From Leucaena leucocephala (Eukaryota > Streptophyta > Magnoliopsida > Fabales > Fabaceae): 64,000 bases of DNA. Below are positions 48,301 to 60,742 of the stretch, one piece after another. A program made the position numbers and the translations under genes. Below the pieces are notes generated by a model. It made no database searches and was not told the DNA's origin. It saw only the letters and a list, made by a program, of their open reading frames with translations. The stretch is taken from the NCBI GenBank assembly GCA_037074615.1, contig CM073558.1, positions 21,001,001-21,065,000 of the forward strand, given 5' to 3'. Position 1 is the stretch's first letter. Each line of letters begins with the position of its first letter.

Positions 48301-48539
48301 AAGAAAAGCTATAGAATGGTGACTATAACTTCTCATCCGTCGTTGAATTTTTTGTTCACCTAACTTAGAGAAAACAATAAATAATGATGGATAATAATTT
48401 AGAAATTAAAGAAGTTGAATTCAATCAATTATTGTATAAATATAAATATTTGTGTGTATGAGTGAGTGGTAGCTTTATGTTTTGGTGGGCTGAAATATTT
48501 ATCAACAAAATGACCCATGAAGGAGATATATCATGGATG
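45391..48539. other. AT-rich spacer
   Basis: No gene is supported. 46770-47215 contains words such as GCAACCCGCC and GGTTGCCCTG next to AT-rich filler, similar to the hAT-type repeat at 57.1-57.9 kb. Confidence 0.4.
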
Positions 48540-48850
48540 CTATTTAGTATAATTGAAACTATTTTTATTTCTACTTTTAATATTTTAGATCATTTTAATA
48601 CCTTTAAAAATATAGGAAATAAGATAATGGGAGTAAAAATAAAATATTTAAAATTATTTTATCTCAAATTATAAAATTTCTGGACAATTTTAACTCTTTT
48701 TAAATTATAAAAGAATATTTTGAATCATTTTACCTTAAGTTATAAACAAATATATATCAATTTTATACTTATTTTTATATTACTAAATAAATTTTTAAAA
48801 TTTATTTTTAGTCTAATATATTTTTATTTCTATTTTCATCCTATCAAACG
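48540..48850 (+). mobile_element. MITE, family D copy 2
   Basis: The interior matches 36850-37140 block for block in the same orientation. The right end CCTATCAAACGTAG resembles the right end of the first copy; the left end is eroded or replaced. Confidence 0.6.
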
Positions 48851-49362
48851 TAGAGCTTCCGAATTTCAAAAGGAATTTTCCTTTTATCCTTATTCACTAG
48901 AACATGATAAAGAGACAATTAATTCCCAAATATATAAGAAATATTGCTGAAAAATCATTCACCGTAAAACATATTGTCCAAATGCATCTGAAATTTATTT
49001 AAAGATCTATGTACAATCCATTTTTAATGAGTCTCAATTATATGTAAGTTATCTTTAAATACATGCAACACAAAAAATATTTTCATATAGTTGAAATACT
49101 ATATGTTATACATAACTAAAAATAAGTTGCAGCACGTGAGTTATCTGGATTCTTAAGTTCTTTAGCCAATATTTTGATATAGAGAATACACACACACATA
49201 TATATGTATATAAAGAATGAGTGAGATAAAGTTCAAAAATTCTAAGTTGAATAAAGTTGGAGATAATCAACTAAATTATTTGTAATAATAAAAAAAAAGC
49301 AAGAATGTTATCTTGTGATATGGAAACTGATGTGGTGTGAGTCATGAAGGTAAATCCTTTCC
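48851..49362. other. promoter region of the NPF gene
   Basis: AT-rich sequence upstream of the TATA box; no other feature is recognised. Confidence 0.4.
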
Positions 49363-49370
49363 TATATAAG
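49363..49370 (+). promoter_or_regulatory. TATA box of the NPF transporter gene
   Basis: TATATAAG in the context CCTATATAAGGAGG lies about 110 bases before the ATG at 49479. Confidence 0.6.
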
Positions 49371-49478
49371 GAGGGGTCAGATAGGCTTATTAAGTGTGCA
49401 AAAACCAGCCACATCTATAGCTAATTTGGAGTGCTTGAGCTAGCTAGCAGAGGCTTAGGCTGTACTTTTTCAGCTTTT

Positions 49479-52400
49479 ATGGAGAAGATGGAGAAGAAGA
49501 AAGCAATGGGAATTGAAGAAGGTGGCGGAGTAGTCGAAGTAATTGATGAGTCAAAATGGGTTTATGATTCTTCAGTGGATCATAAAGGAAGACTTCCTCT
49601 TCGATCTTCCACTGGTTCTTGGAAAGCTTCCCTCTTCATTATTGGTATGAATATTCCCACTTCTAACTTAACTTTTTCTTCTTCTTCATGCTAGCTAGCT
49701 TCTTTTGGTTGTAGTAAAATTTCTACTTTCTATCCTTCAACTTCCACAACCTTCTTGATATATTCTCATGCACGATCATCATCACCTTCGATTCAATCCT
49801 TAATTACTATGTTTGTGTTTTCCTTTTCCATTCAAACCAGGTTTCTGTAAAATCATTTGTCCGAGTCTTTGCAGAAATTCCATTTTGTACTATATAGTTG
49901 GTTTATTTCTGTTTCTTTTAAGTCTCATCATGTTATTATATATGGATCAAAAGATTAGCGTTTCTACGGCAAGGCTAATTAAACTCTACTTTATATGAAT
50001 ACATATACAAATGCCTATTTTATATGACCATATCAGTTTCTACTTTTTTAACTTTTAAATGGCACTGCTCATTAAGTGGAACCTTCATGTTGGTGTATAT
50101 TCTAATATATGTGTGTGTGTGTGTATGGTCACTCGTTCATAATCTATAAATAGTACAACTCATTTAAAACTCGGTATGAAGAAGGTCATGATATATATGT
50201 TAGTAAAATCATAAACGATACTGCATTAGATATTGTGTTATTGACATTACCTTTTCTTAAGCCAAAATGAGAATATAATTACGGAAAAAAATACACAAAT
50301 CTATTCCCTTGTTTTGGGCAGGCAGAGTTTTATAAACTTTCAGGAATTACAATGGTTTTTTACTTTTGGGAAAAAGAAGCATCTGGAAGGCACTTTATTC
50401 TCCTTTCCTCCCCCTCCACCAAGTATAAAGTGATAATATTAAGTTTTCTATTATTCTCCTTTCAAAGCATATGATACTAAAGATTATGATTAATTTAGAC
50501 TCAATCATCATATTCCATCACCTATTTGAATCCAATATGTTAATATTTCATTGGAGTTTGAAGCGATTTCCTTTTTTTTCAAAAAAAGAACCCAATGTTT
50601 ATAATTCAATTTTGGGAAGTGGTCTGGTAAATGTGATTCAGGATTAAAGAGAATGATTCTAAAACTAAAGTATTGAGTAACATACATATGATTTTTTATT
50701 CAATATATAATATATAACATAATTTGATTTGAAAGAGTTTTATATATAATATTATAAAAGTTTCTATTTTTTGCGTATACTCTGGGGGCAGGTAGGTAGA
50801 ATAGTAACAGGATTTCCCCCATATATATATATAGATATAGATATAGAACGTAAAAATTTACAAAATTAAAAGAAAAATATAATAATATAAATATAAAAAA
50901 TACGGGAGAAACAATAAGAAAAGATTCATTAAGTGTCATTTTGTCATCCCTACTAAATATATGATTCTTGAGTTTTATTACATTTTATTCACATTTTTGG
51001 TACTTGCCCAATAATATCCATGTGATAAGCAGAAAATATGACTATATAAAATTCTTTTTGTTGTTACAAGAAGAAAAATAGAAAACCTTTGTTTTATTTA
51101 TATATGTTTATGAAAATTATATGGACCATAATAATTAGCAAGTCAAAGTCGATCCCATGTGAAGAAAGCCAGAATTTTGGAAGTGCATGTTACTTGGTTG
51201 TGGATAGGTGAACAATTGAAATTAAAGATCATTCATTTATTTGCTCATATCGTGCTGTTGGTGGGGTGCAATATGTTAAGTTATTAGCCTGAATCAATTG
51301 CAATGACACATGGCTCTGAATTTCCTAGCCATATATAGTGGTAGCTCCCAGTTTCACTATAGGAAATCTTAGTATTAAATATGTCACAAGACATAACAAC
51401 CACACAAATCCTGATTATATTATATATACAACATTAGAGGCATTAAATTTAGTGAAATAGATTTAAATACGATATTTTAAGTTTAAATATCTGAATATAT
51501 AAAATACTTTTATAAAAGTTACCTTCAATTAAACCTGATAATATTTATATATAAGTAGTCATGGAGAGCATTAGAATGTTGATATTGTGGTTTCTCCCTT
51601 TTTAAGATGCGTACCTGAGTTATATGTGTGTACTAGGTTTAAGGATTGGATCCGTGCGGTCTACGTTAGTTAGTTAGTATACAGCTTTATTCCACCCCGT
51701 ATCAGAGAGGATATATCTATCCATTGCCACAGATTATGAACATTGACAGTTAAGTATCACAATTCATTGTTTCGTGATACTATTTATATAGGGTGTGTTT
51801 GGATACCCTCAAAACCTAGGTTTAAAACTTAGGTTTGGCTTAAAACCTCGGTTTGAGGAAATTTTTAACTAAACAGCCATATTTGTTCAAACGGACTTTT
51901 AGACTAAACCATAGTTTAAAACCAAGGTTTTAGATAAGCTGATCAGAGCAGCTTATGAAATAGTAAAAGAGCTTATGAACTAACCAATTATTATATTATC
52001 CCTACTTTTTCTTACACCCCTCTCCTCTCTCCTATTTTTTCTCTATTTTCTTTCTTACACTCTCTCCCCTCATCTCTTATCTCTCCTTATTTAATACTCA
52101 TACCCTTTTTGGTCATTTACCAATCATAAAATCCCTTCTACAAATAACTATCCAAACACTCATTTATCCAAAATCATTTTTTTCCCATAAGTTCTTCTAG
52201 AAAAGCTGTTTTCTATAAGTTGTCTATAAACCCGTTTTTTTATAAGCTGATTTAAAATTTTTTTCCAAACACACACATATTCTTTGATAGAGGGAAGGGG
52301 ACTAGCAAAGCTCTATGACCCCTTAAGTTTTATTTTATTTTCATTCTCTAAAAATTTATACAAACTTTATATTATGTATTCTTAATCTTTACCTTTTTTA

Positions 52401-54608
52401 TGTCTAAATCTTGATTATGACCTTAATTAGGCTAATTTTTGGATGGAGATAAAATGAGCGACAATATTGAAAGTATATGGAGGATAATTAATCGAATGAC
52501 TAAATTAAAAAAAGAAATAAATTTGAAAAAAATAAAATTAAAATATTGAGGACTGCATCGATGGAGTTGCACTAGGAAGTACTAAGTACTCATAAGATTC
52601 TTCCCAATTTTAAATAGTGGGGTTCACTTTTACTTTTGACATTTTATGCTTGAATTAATTGTGTGGCCCGGGGGTAATCCAGTTGAATGGACTAAAACAC
52701 TCATAATTGACGTTCTCGAACCCCCTTAAGGAGACATGTCAAAAGAACAGTTGTGAATAGTACATTTTTTAAAAAAAAAATTAAAGCATTATAGATATTT
52801 TTATTTAGAAAAAAATGATTATGTTTTTCCTTAAATTTTGCAATTCTAAGAGTGTATTTGGATTAGTTTTAGGAGAAATGATTCTAAAAAAAGTGAATAG
52901 ATTCTAAAAAAAAAAGTTATATTGATAAATTAAAAATATTTAGATACTTATGATTAGAATCACTTTTTTTCTACATAAATAAATTAATAAATCAGACATA
53001 AATTAATATGATAATTATTACTATAACTACTTACAATTGTGTTTTCTAAGTTGATTGGAATTGCTTCTGTTAGACCTCAGTTTAAACCCTATAATCAATT
53101 TTCGCTCACATGTGTGGATAGTTAAGAATCGAGTCCCTTGGTTCTTTTAGAAGAGGTACATTTTTTTATGGCTTTCCAAACACCACTAATTCTGATTCCG
53201 TATATCTAGATAATTCCATGGAAAAGTTACCCTTTTTCTATAGTAATTTTATGTGCGTTGACTATATGTCAAAAGTAAAAATTTTGTTTTTATTACAAGA
53301 GTCTGAAGTATATGCTGTGAGAAATGAATTGCTTGTGGTATAAAAGTAAAGCAAATATGGGGCTAGTATTTGAAATGTTGAGTGACAAGTTGTGTTGATG
53401 AAATAATATATGTATTGGATTTGCAGCAATTGAGTTCAGCGAGAGGATGAGCAACTTCGGAATAGCAACTAGCTTGGTGCTTTATCTGACCAAGGTGATA
53501 CATCTCGACCTCAAATCTGCAGCCAGAAACGTCAACTATTGGTCTGGCGTCACCACCCTCATGCCCCTCCTCGGTGGGTTCGTGGCTGATGCCTACTTGG
53601 GTCGCTATTCCACCGTCTTCGCTTCTTCCATCTTCTATCTCCTCGTATGTATACATCTACCTAGTCTCTTTCGTCCTATTATATTGATTTAAATCATTTT
53701 GATAGAAACACATGATCATTCATTATATATATGTAGGGTTTGGCTCTGCTTTCGTTATCATGGTTCTTGCCAGCCCTCAAGCCGTGTGACATTGATACAT
53801 GCACCAAACCCAGAAAGGCACACGAGGTGGCCTTCTTCTTGGCCATCTATCTGATCTCCATAGGAACCGGAGGCCACAAGCCTTCATTGGAGAGCTTCGG
53901 AGCAGACCAGTTCGACGACGACCATGTGACGGAGAGAAGGCAGAAGATGTCCTTCTTCAACTGGTGGAGCTGTGGTCTCTGTTCTGGACTTATTCTGGGG
54001 GTGACCTTCATTGTTTACGTACAAGACCATGTGAATTGGGGTGTGGCTGATCTTATCCTCACTGGTGTAATGGCCTTGTCCTTGCTCATTTTTATAGCGG
54101 GAAGGCCCTTTTATCGCTATAGGACACCCACTGGCAGTCCCTTGACTCCATTGTTGCAGGTCCTTGTTGCCGCCATTTCCAAGAGAAAGCTTCCATATCT
54201 TTGTGATCCTCATCAGTTGTATGAAGTCCCCAAATCTAGTACAACAAGTGGAAGGGTCTTGTGTCACACCCACAAACTCAAGTAAGTACAAATGTTTCTT
54301 CAATTTATACTCCATTTGGAACTATATATAAGATACAAATAATCAAATTAATATATCAAAAAGTTGATTAAAACTAGTTAAAGGCCATAAATGTTTAAAA
54401 AATATATTTTATTTTTTCTAAAATATCCTTATCATGGAGAGAGAGTGAATGAGCACGAAAAATAAATGTGAGATAATTAGTGCAATGATATAACATATAG
54501 TTAATATGGGTAAAAGTAAAAAAAAAGTTGGTTAAAATTTCATACTACCTTCAAATATATCATATAAATAGGACTGTGGGCCGGGGGTATTATATACAAA
54601 GCTCAACA

Positions 54609-54653
<45 letters not shown>

Positions 54654-56350
54654 ATAAAAAAAAGTTTTTTTATATATATATAAAAAATTTAAGTAGGTTC
54701 AGCACCGGTTTACTACCAAAATTAAGGCACAGCCTCAAGGTTCAGAGAACGCTTACAGAAGACTTACGAAATTGCCTACCAAATGAGCTTTCACAATGGC
54801 AGCGAGAATTAAACTCGTGTCCCTGTGAAATAGGAGCCCATTTCTTACTATATGTATCAACTCTCATCGGTTAAGCTCAACAAGTTTTCAATTAGAGCCT
54901 TTATTGAAAAGCTAGAGGTTAACTGCCCAAAATATTCATATTTTTGTTGTTTTTTTTAGTACAAAAGTTTTTTATAAGGGGTTGAGCTCACCCACGATCC
55001 AAGAGTAGGGTGAAGTCCCCCTTCCTCCTAGACAATACTGATGTTAGGCAGGACGAGCTATCTATTATCCTTAGGCGTAAACCTAAGCATCCAGGAGTTA
55101 TAATGCCTTCCCAAACGCCGCGACTGAAAGCACAATAAAGTAGTACTCCTCAAAGATTGAACACACTCTAAATGTTCATATATCTCACCCCTTTATCAGT
55201 TGAATCTACGGACAATGGGTCATATTTTTGTTGTTGAACCCACAAGAGGAGATCCTACTAGACTGTAGAGGCCCAACAAATATATTTAAAGTTAAGCCCA
55301 TTGGGTCCAAACTTAAAGCGGAGTAGGCTTAAATGATTAATAATATGTCCATAGAAGGAGAAATGAATCATGACTATGAGTAGGCTTAAATGATTAATAA
55401 TATGTCCATAGAAGGAGAAATGAATCATGACTATACATTCGAATTAGCTTTTGGTCAAATTGAATTATGACTAAATTAGACCTCATTTTAACTGAATCCT
55501 TGGTTGCAACAGGTTTCTAGACAAGGCAGCTATCGTTGATCCAGGGGAAGGAGAATCAGCTGAGAAGCAGAGTCCATGGAAGTTGGCAACAGTAACCAAA
55601 GTAGAAGAAATGAAGCTCATCATCAACATGATTCCCATCTGGGTTTTCACTTTACCCTTCGGAATCTGCGTCGCCCAAGCCTCCACTTTCTTCATCAAAC
55701 AAGGAGCTTCCATGAACAGAAAAATCAACCACTTCGAGATTCCCCCAGCTTCCATCTTCACTCTCGCCGCCATCGGCATGATCGTCTCCGTCACCATCTA
55801 CGACAAGATCCTCGTACCCTTCCTCCGAAGACTCGCCGGCAACGAACGAGGAATCAACATCCTCCAGAGAATCGGCTTCGGCATGATATTCTCCATTGCC
55901 TCAATGATAGTTGCAGCCCTAGTTGAACAAAAGAGGCTCCATACCTTAGAAAAAGACCCACTCAAAGGTCCACTTTCCATGAGTGTATTCTGGTTAGCTC
56001 CTCAGTTTCTGATAATTGGTTTTGGCGATGGCTTTACACTCGTAGGCTTGCAAGAGTATTTCTACGACCAAGTACCAGATTCAATGAGAAGCCTGGGGAT
56101 AGCACTTTACTTGAGTGTGATCGGAGCTGCGAATTTCTTAAGCAGTTTGCTGATAACTGTGGTGGATCATGCGACGGAGAAGAGTGGAGGGAAGAGTTGG
56201 TTTGGGAAGGATTTGAACAGTAGTAGGTTGGATAGATTTTACTGGCTACTTGCAGGGATGACGACTGTGAATTTGTTCATGTTTGTGTTCTTCGCAAGAA
56301 GGTATTCGTACAAGAATGTTCAGAAGGTGGCTGTGGTCGCTGATTGCTAG
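49479..56350 (+). CDS. NRT1/PTR family (NPF) proton-coupled transporter, NPF5-like
   Basis: Four exons, 49479-49644, 53427-53644, 53737-54281 and 55513-56350, give 588 residues, the normal NPF length, with about 12 membrane helices. The proton-coupling motif ExxER is intact as EFSER. Other hallmarks are NVNYWSGVTTLMPLLGGFVADAYLGR, IGTGGHKPSLESFGADQFDD, the central loop KLKFLDKAAIVD, and FLIIGFGDGFTLVGLQEYFYDQVP. NPF proteins carry nitrate, peptides, hormones or glucosides across plasma or vacuolar membranes with protons; the substrate cannot be read from sequence. The N-terminus (SKWVYDSSVDHKGRLPLRSSTGSWKASLFI) resembles the NPF5.6/5.7 type by memory. Intron 1 is 3.8 kb and hosts transposon remnants; intron 3 (1.2 kb) hosts a SINE-like insert and a tandem duplication. 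Splice sites are intact. Confidence 0.94.
51791..52276 (+). mobile_element. MITE, family E copy 1, in NPF intron 1
   Basis: Begins GGTGTGTTTGGATA and ends TTTTCCAAACACACAC, giving inverted ends of the TGTGTTTGGA type. The interior words CATATTTGTTCAAACGG, GACTTTTAGACTAAACCATA and AACTAACCAATTATTATA recur on the minus strand at 59572-59026. Non-coding, about 486 bp. Confidence 0.7.
52850..53193 (+). mobile_element. possible MITE in NPF intron 1
   Basis: Starts GAGTGTATTTGGATTAG and ends TTTCCAAACACCAC, so the ends are inverted to one another over about 12 bases. About 340 bp, non-coding, and about 235 bases before exon 2. Confidence 0.4.
54598..54887 (-). mobile_element. tRNA-derived SINE-like insertion in NPF intron 3
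   Basis: The insert (54614-54872) is flanked by identical 15-bp repeats AAGCTCAACAAGTTT at 54599-54613 and 54873-54887, a target-site duplication of retroposition length. On the minus strand the 5' part has GAGTTGATACATATAGTAAG (A-box-like), GGGCTCCTATTTCACAGGG and CGAGTTTAATTCTCG (B-box-like), as in tRNA-derived plant SINEs. The 3' end is an AT-rich tail with a long (TA)n run. It has no coding capacity. It lies antisense in the intron. Confidence 0.75.
55321..55434 (+). repeat. perfect 57-bp tandem duplication
   Basis: The unit starting GAGTAGGCTTAAATGATTAA occurs twice without a mismatch, at 55321-55377 and 55378-55434. It ends about 80 bases before exon 4 of the NPF gene. Confidence 0.95.
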
Positions 56351-56451
56351 GAAGGCAAGAGTGATGATAGTACTAACTATGGTTTGATTCAAAATAACTA
56401 CTTAGAGGGGTATTAGAGGTAAGGGCTTTAATTTTCTGTGTTGAAGTCTTG

Positions 56452-56495
<44 letters not shown>

Positions 56496-57120
56496 GGCCA
56501 GGGACACTTGTATTGAAATCTAGTGCTAGATTGAAAAAAAAAAAAGAAAAAGAAAAATTAATATAGTGCCATATATATATTCTTATGTTTTAATTGCTTC
56601 CATACAGTAAGGTTGTTAATTCGGTTTGGGTTTTACATCTTTTTGTTTTTTTTTAATTTTTTACAAATATAATCAAGCTTTCTGCAAAATAACTTGTCAC
56701 CGGATTTTAAGTTGTTTGAGTAGTACAGAGGTTAGTAAGAAACCATGTTACTCCTCTAATTTTTATTAAAAAGTTTATCTTAGTTATATATATAATTTTT
56801 TATATTTATTTTTTTAAAAATTATATATTAATATTCTCTTAATAATATAATAAGAATGAATGAAATTAAAAGAGATATTTAGAATAATTTAAAAAATATA
56901 TATTATTTAATTTAATTTAATTTAATTAATTAAATATATTTTATATTAAAGAGGGGTAAATATTATCGCCTGAGGAAATGTTTCTCGTGAGAGTTACAGC
57001 TGAAAAAAAGGAATTATTTTAATTTTTCCAATTCAACATAAACGCCTGCCAAAAACGACTTGCCCAGCTCCACAGGGCCCAGTTGACCTAGACTTTTCCA
57101 ATTGGGTTTCATCATAAATA
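56351..57120. other. 3' flank of NPF gene
   Basis: Probable 3' UTR, including a (TA)n tract at 56457-56492 that may vary between individuals. AT-rich after that; no gene. Confidence 0.45.
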
Positions 57121-57891
57121 TTAGGGTATGCATGGGTAGAGCTGAACAGAGCAGCCCCTTTGCCCGGTGCCCTGTCCAAAAAATACATGGATTACATTTT
57201 GCAACCCGGTACCCGGCCCTACCCGGTAAAAGCCCTAACAATTTTGGGTAGGGCATGAGCGGGCTGGGCATGCCTAAATCGTGATATCATGCTCATGTTG
57301 TGAAAAAAATATGTAATTATGAACTTCTAAAATAATATTATATTCATTTGTCTTTAAGAGTTAAATAATATCTATAATTTACTAAGAATAAGAGAATAAA
57401 GATAATAATTAAAATTTTGAGATCCAATGCATATAAAAAATAAGCGTTGAAATCTAAATAGTTTGTAATTATAACTTTGTATCAATCTCCCTAATATTAA
57501 CAAAGATAAAACATCTAAAAAAATAAAATAAATAATTATAATTTATAATGTAATCATATGATAATTAACAAAGTTAAAAAAAAAGAAAAAATTAGTATAT
57601 TTATAAATATTAAAAGATACAACTTACCTACTTATATTTCTAAAATTACCTTATAGTCACCAGTAGCTATCATATTCTCCCTTCTAAGATAGAGAAAAAA
57701 AAAGAAAAGAAGGAGTGCTCATGGGCAGCGCAGGGCAGCCCCTATACTCGGTGCCCAGCCCGAAAAATGCATGGGCTGTATTTTGCAGCCCGATGCCCGG
57801 CCCTGCCCGATAAAAGTTGGGCTGGGCAGGGTATTTTTCTTGTGGGTTAGACAGGGTATAGCAGGCCATGGACATTATACACAACCCTAAT
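57121..57891. mobile_element. possible hAT-type non-autonomous element
   Basis: Ends TTAGGGT at the left and ACCCTAA at the right are inverted. Two GC-rich blocks, about 57147-57260 and 57738-57850, are diverged direct repeats of each other (GCAGCCCC, CCCGGTGCC, TTTTGCA, CCCGGCCCT, AAAAG) and stand out sharply from the AT-rich middle. Such CCCGGCCC-rich ends are typical of a common plant repeat class. No transposase is present. Confidence 0.45.
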
Positions 57892-59025
57892 AAATATATC
57901 ATTTAATGTAGTAGGCAAGTTGCGAGAGATATCATTTAATTTTTTCAATGAGAGTTGTACAGTATAAAATAAATTTATATTTTATAAAAATATAAATTTA
58001 ATTTTTATTATTATAAAAAAAATTAATAGATAATTTTATAATTTTTTTATAAATACTTTTTGAATTGTAGATATCCTAATATTGATGATAAATATATACT
58101 GAATCTATTAAAAAAATTTTATATTAACAAAAAAATATGCTTTATCAACAAATTTTATATGATTAGATACTTTAAATATGATATCTTATATTTAAAATAA
58201 TCTATATATATAGAAATTTTTTTATGAGGAGAGTCAGAATATATTTTATTATTTCTAATCCTAAAAAAGAATAGCCTCTCGCTATCTGAATTAATTATAA
58301 ATAAATAATGAATAGATATTTAGATATAGTAAATATTTTAGTAACTTTTTGATAAGGGTCCTATGGTGCGTCAGTAATGATAAGAATAATAAAGTAAGGC
58401 CCCTTGTGTTACACCTATAACATTTGTCATGGAAAAGGTGTTTTTTATGTATTTAAAAAAATAACAATGAGCCAATAAGTTAATAAAAAATATGTTCATA
58501 TCTATAAAAATATAAATTTAATTTTTATTTTTATTATAATAATTTTTTTAATAAATAATTTTATAAATATTTTTAAATTCTAAAATTGTATCTTAACTTT
58601 GATAAAAAATCTATATTAAACTTACCTACTAAATTTTTTTAAGCTAAAAAACACAGCAATGAAAAATGAAGAGCAAGTTCATGAGCAGCATATGGCTTTG
58701 ATCCTGAGATGGAATTTCTTCCCTGTGTTGTGTTTTTTTAAATTATTCCCCAAAAGTGTGAGAATGGTTTTAGCGTTGTCGTTTAACAACAACTTGTGTG
58801 TATGTATATATAGATATAATTTCAAAAAGCTAACAATATTTTCAGGATTTTATTTTCTTCCGGGGAAGCAACAAAACACACTTGTTGGGCAGTACAGAGG
58901 GAAGAGCTAACTTCCTGGCTAACGCATCAGCGGGCAAATAAATGGGTCAAAACTCAAAAAGTATATTTCTCTTTCTACTTGGAATTTTATGTGATTTTAC
59001 ACAACGTGTTATTACTTTTTAGGTA
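57892..59025. other. spacer, no gene recognised
   Basis: AT-rich sequence with short, low-complexity frames only. Confidence 0.4.
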
Positions 59026-59572
59026 TAGGATCTGTTTGAATAAAATTTTAAAAATAGATTTATGAAAAAAAATGACTTTTAAATATTTTATAGAAAAGGG
59101 ATTTTGGAGAAGAGATTAGAAAAAAAAATAATTTTAAATAAATGAGCGTTTGAATAGTTATTTTCAAAAGTAATTTTATTAATAGTAAATTACGAAAAAT
59201 TGTATGAGTATTAAATGAGGAGAAATAAGAGATGAGAGGAGAGAGGAGAGAGGGTGTAAGAAAGAAAAAAGAGAAAAGGTAGGAAAGAGGAGAGAGGGTA
59301 TAAGAAAAAGTATGAGGGAGGGTGTAAGAAAAAGTTAGAGAGAGGAGAGATGGTGTAAGAAAAAATAAGGATAATATAGTAATTGGTTAGTTCATAAGTA
59401 GTTTACTATTCCATAAGCTACTCTGACTAGCTTATTTAAAATCTTAGTTTTAAACTATAATTTAGTCTAAAAGCCCGTCTGAACAAATATGACTATTTAT
59501 TTTAAAATTTATCTAAACTTAAATTTTGAGTCAAATCTTAATTTTAAACCAGTATTTTCTAAACAGGCACAT
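59026..59572 (-). mobile_element. MITE, family E copy 2
   Basis: Minus-strand counterpart of 51791-52276: shared words include CATATTTGTTCAGACGGG, TTTTAGACTAAATTATAG and AACTAACCAATTACTATA in the same order. The inner purine-rich part (GGAGAGAGGGTGTAAGAAA) is expanded as three or four imperfect repeats relative to the other copy. Confidence 0.65.
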
Positions 59573-60505
59573 AGTACTATTGTGACATGGTTTTAAAAAG
59601 AAAACGCATAAAGAAATAAAAGCCTAATTGAATGGATTTCCTCTTCCTCGGTGTAAGATGCTTATATCATGATTTTACGGCGGTATGATCATTTGCTTCA
59701 TCTGCAGTACATTATTTAAAAGTTTGAATTACTAGCAGGAGTTTAAATATGTAAGTATGACTTAATTAATAATATTAGAATATACATTAGATAAGAATTA
59801 CAAAGGAGCTTGGATTATGAATAGAAATACAATTTTTACGATTTTAGTTGAAGTCATAACCATGACACCTATTTTATTAACAATCTCTCCAACAATTTGA
59901 TTATTAATAATCATCGCGATTTATCTTAGTTAACTTCATTTTATATAAGATAAAAAAAATTTGTTTTTTAATATTTTAAATAGTTGATTTTTTTTTGGTT
60001 AAAAAGTTACTTTTGCTCAGCGTATAATGTTTATTATGATTTTAATATATCACTTGATTTAATCTCAACTTCAATTTACAAAAATTCAATTAAATAAAAG
60101 TTATTTCTATTTTTAATATATGATATATTTAGTTAATTTAATTAGATTAAAATATCTATTTAATTATGTATATTTTGAATTATTATTTATAAAGACCACT
60201 TGATATTTATAGTCATATAAAGATATTTTTGAGATAAAATTATAATTTTAAGAGATAAAATAGATAATAATATTATAATTAAATTTAAAATAAATTTATT
60301 TAATTTTTATAATTATGATCGAAGAGAATAAATTAGTTAATATAATATTTTTTTAAAATATATTAATCACATATTACTCATTTCCCTCGCTTCCGATTTT
60401 AATTTGATTATTTTGATAAAAATATCCATAAAAATAATTTAAATTTTTTTAATAAATATAAAAATTAATTTATATATTTAAAATAAAATTAACTCCCTAA
60501 TTTTA
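59573..60505. other. spacer, no gene recognised
   Basis: AT-rich sequence, nothing supported. Confidence 0.4.
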
Positions 60506-60742
60506 TCACGGGAAGGAGCATTTTGCCACCACTAATTCAATCACCCACCACCGAGTCATAAAACAGAAGACTGTTGCCCCATATGTAAGGTGGTTGGAAG
60601 CATCTGCATTGTTTTGATGATGTAAGATTGAATGATAATAGGGAGAAGTAAATGTGGGGTTGCAAGCGTCAGGTTGCGTATTGGCAGCAAAGTAAAAGAG
60701 AGAGAAGATCATGGCAACAGTACAGGGCCTCATTGAAAGCAT
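60506..60742 (-). CDS. doubtful small secreted protein ORF
   Basis: From the ATG at 60742 the minus strand encodes about 78 residues: MLSMRPCTVAMIFSLFYFAANTQ could be a signal peptide, followed by a Cys-poor, His/Asn-containing part and an unexpected hydrophobic WWVIELVVAKC near the end. The block 60500-61240 is clearly less AT-rich than its surroundings, which suggests a transcribed unit. A very short upstream frame (MAADAGETTAKLQSYSNY) lies just before it. I recognise no family. It may be an exon of a longer gene or a non-coding RNA. Confidence 0.25.
   Translation of the reverse strand: MLSMRPCTVAMIFSLFYFAANTQPDACNPTFTSPYYHSILHHQNNADASNHLTYGATVFCFMTRWWVIELVVAKCSFP

Noticed and set aside
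53884..54315. 143-residue frame antisense to NPF exon 3
   Set aside because: Shadow of the conserved transporter exon; not similar to any known protein.
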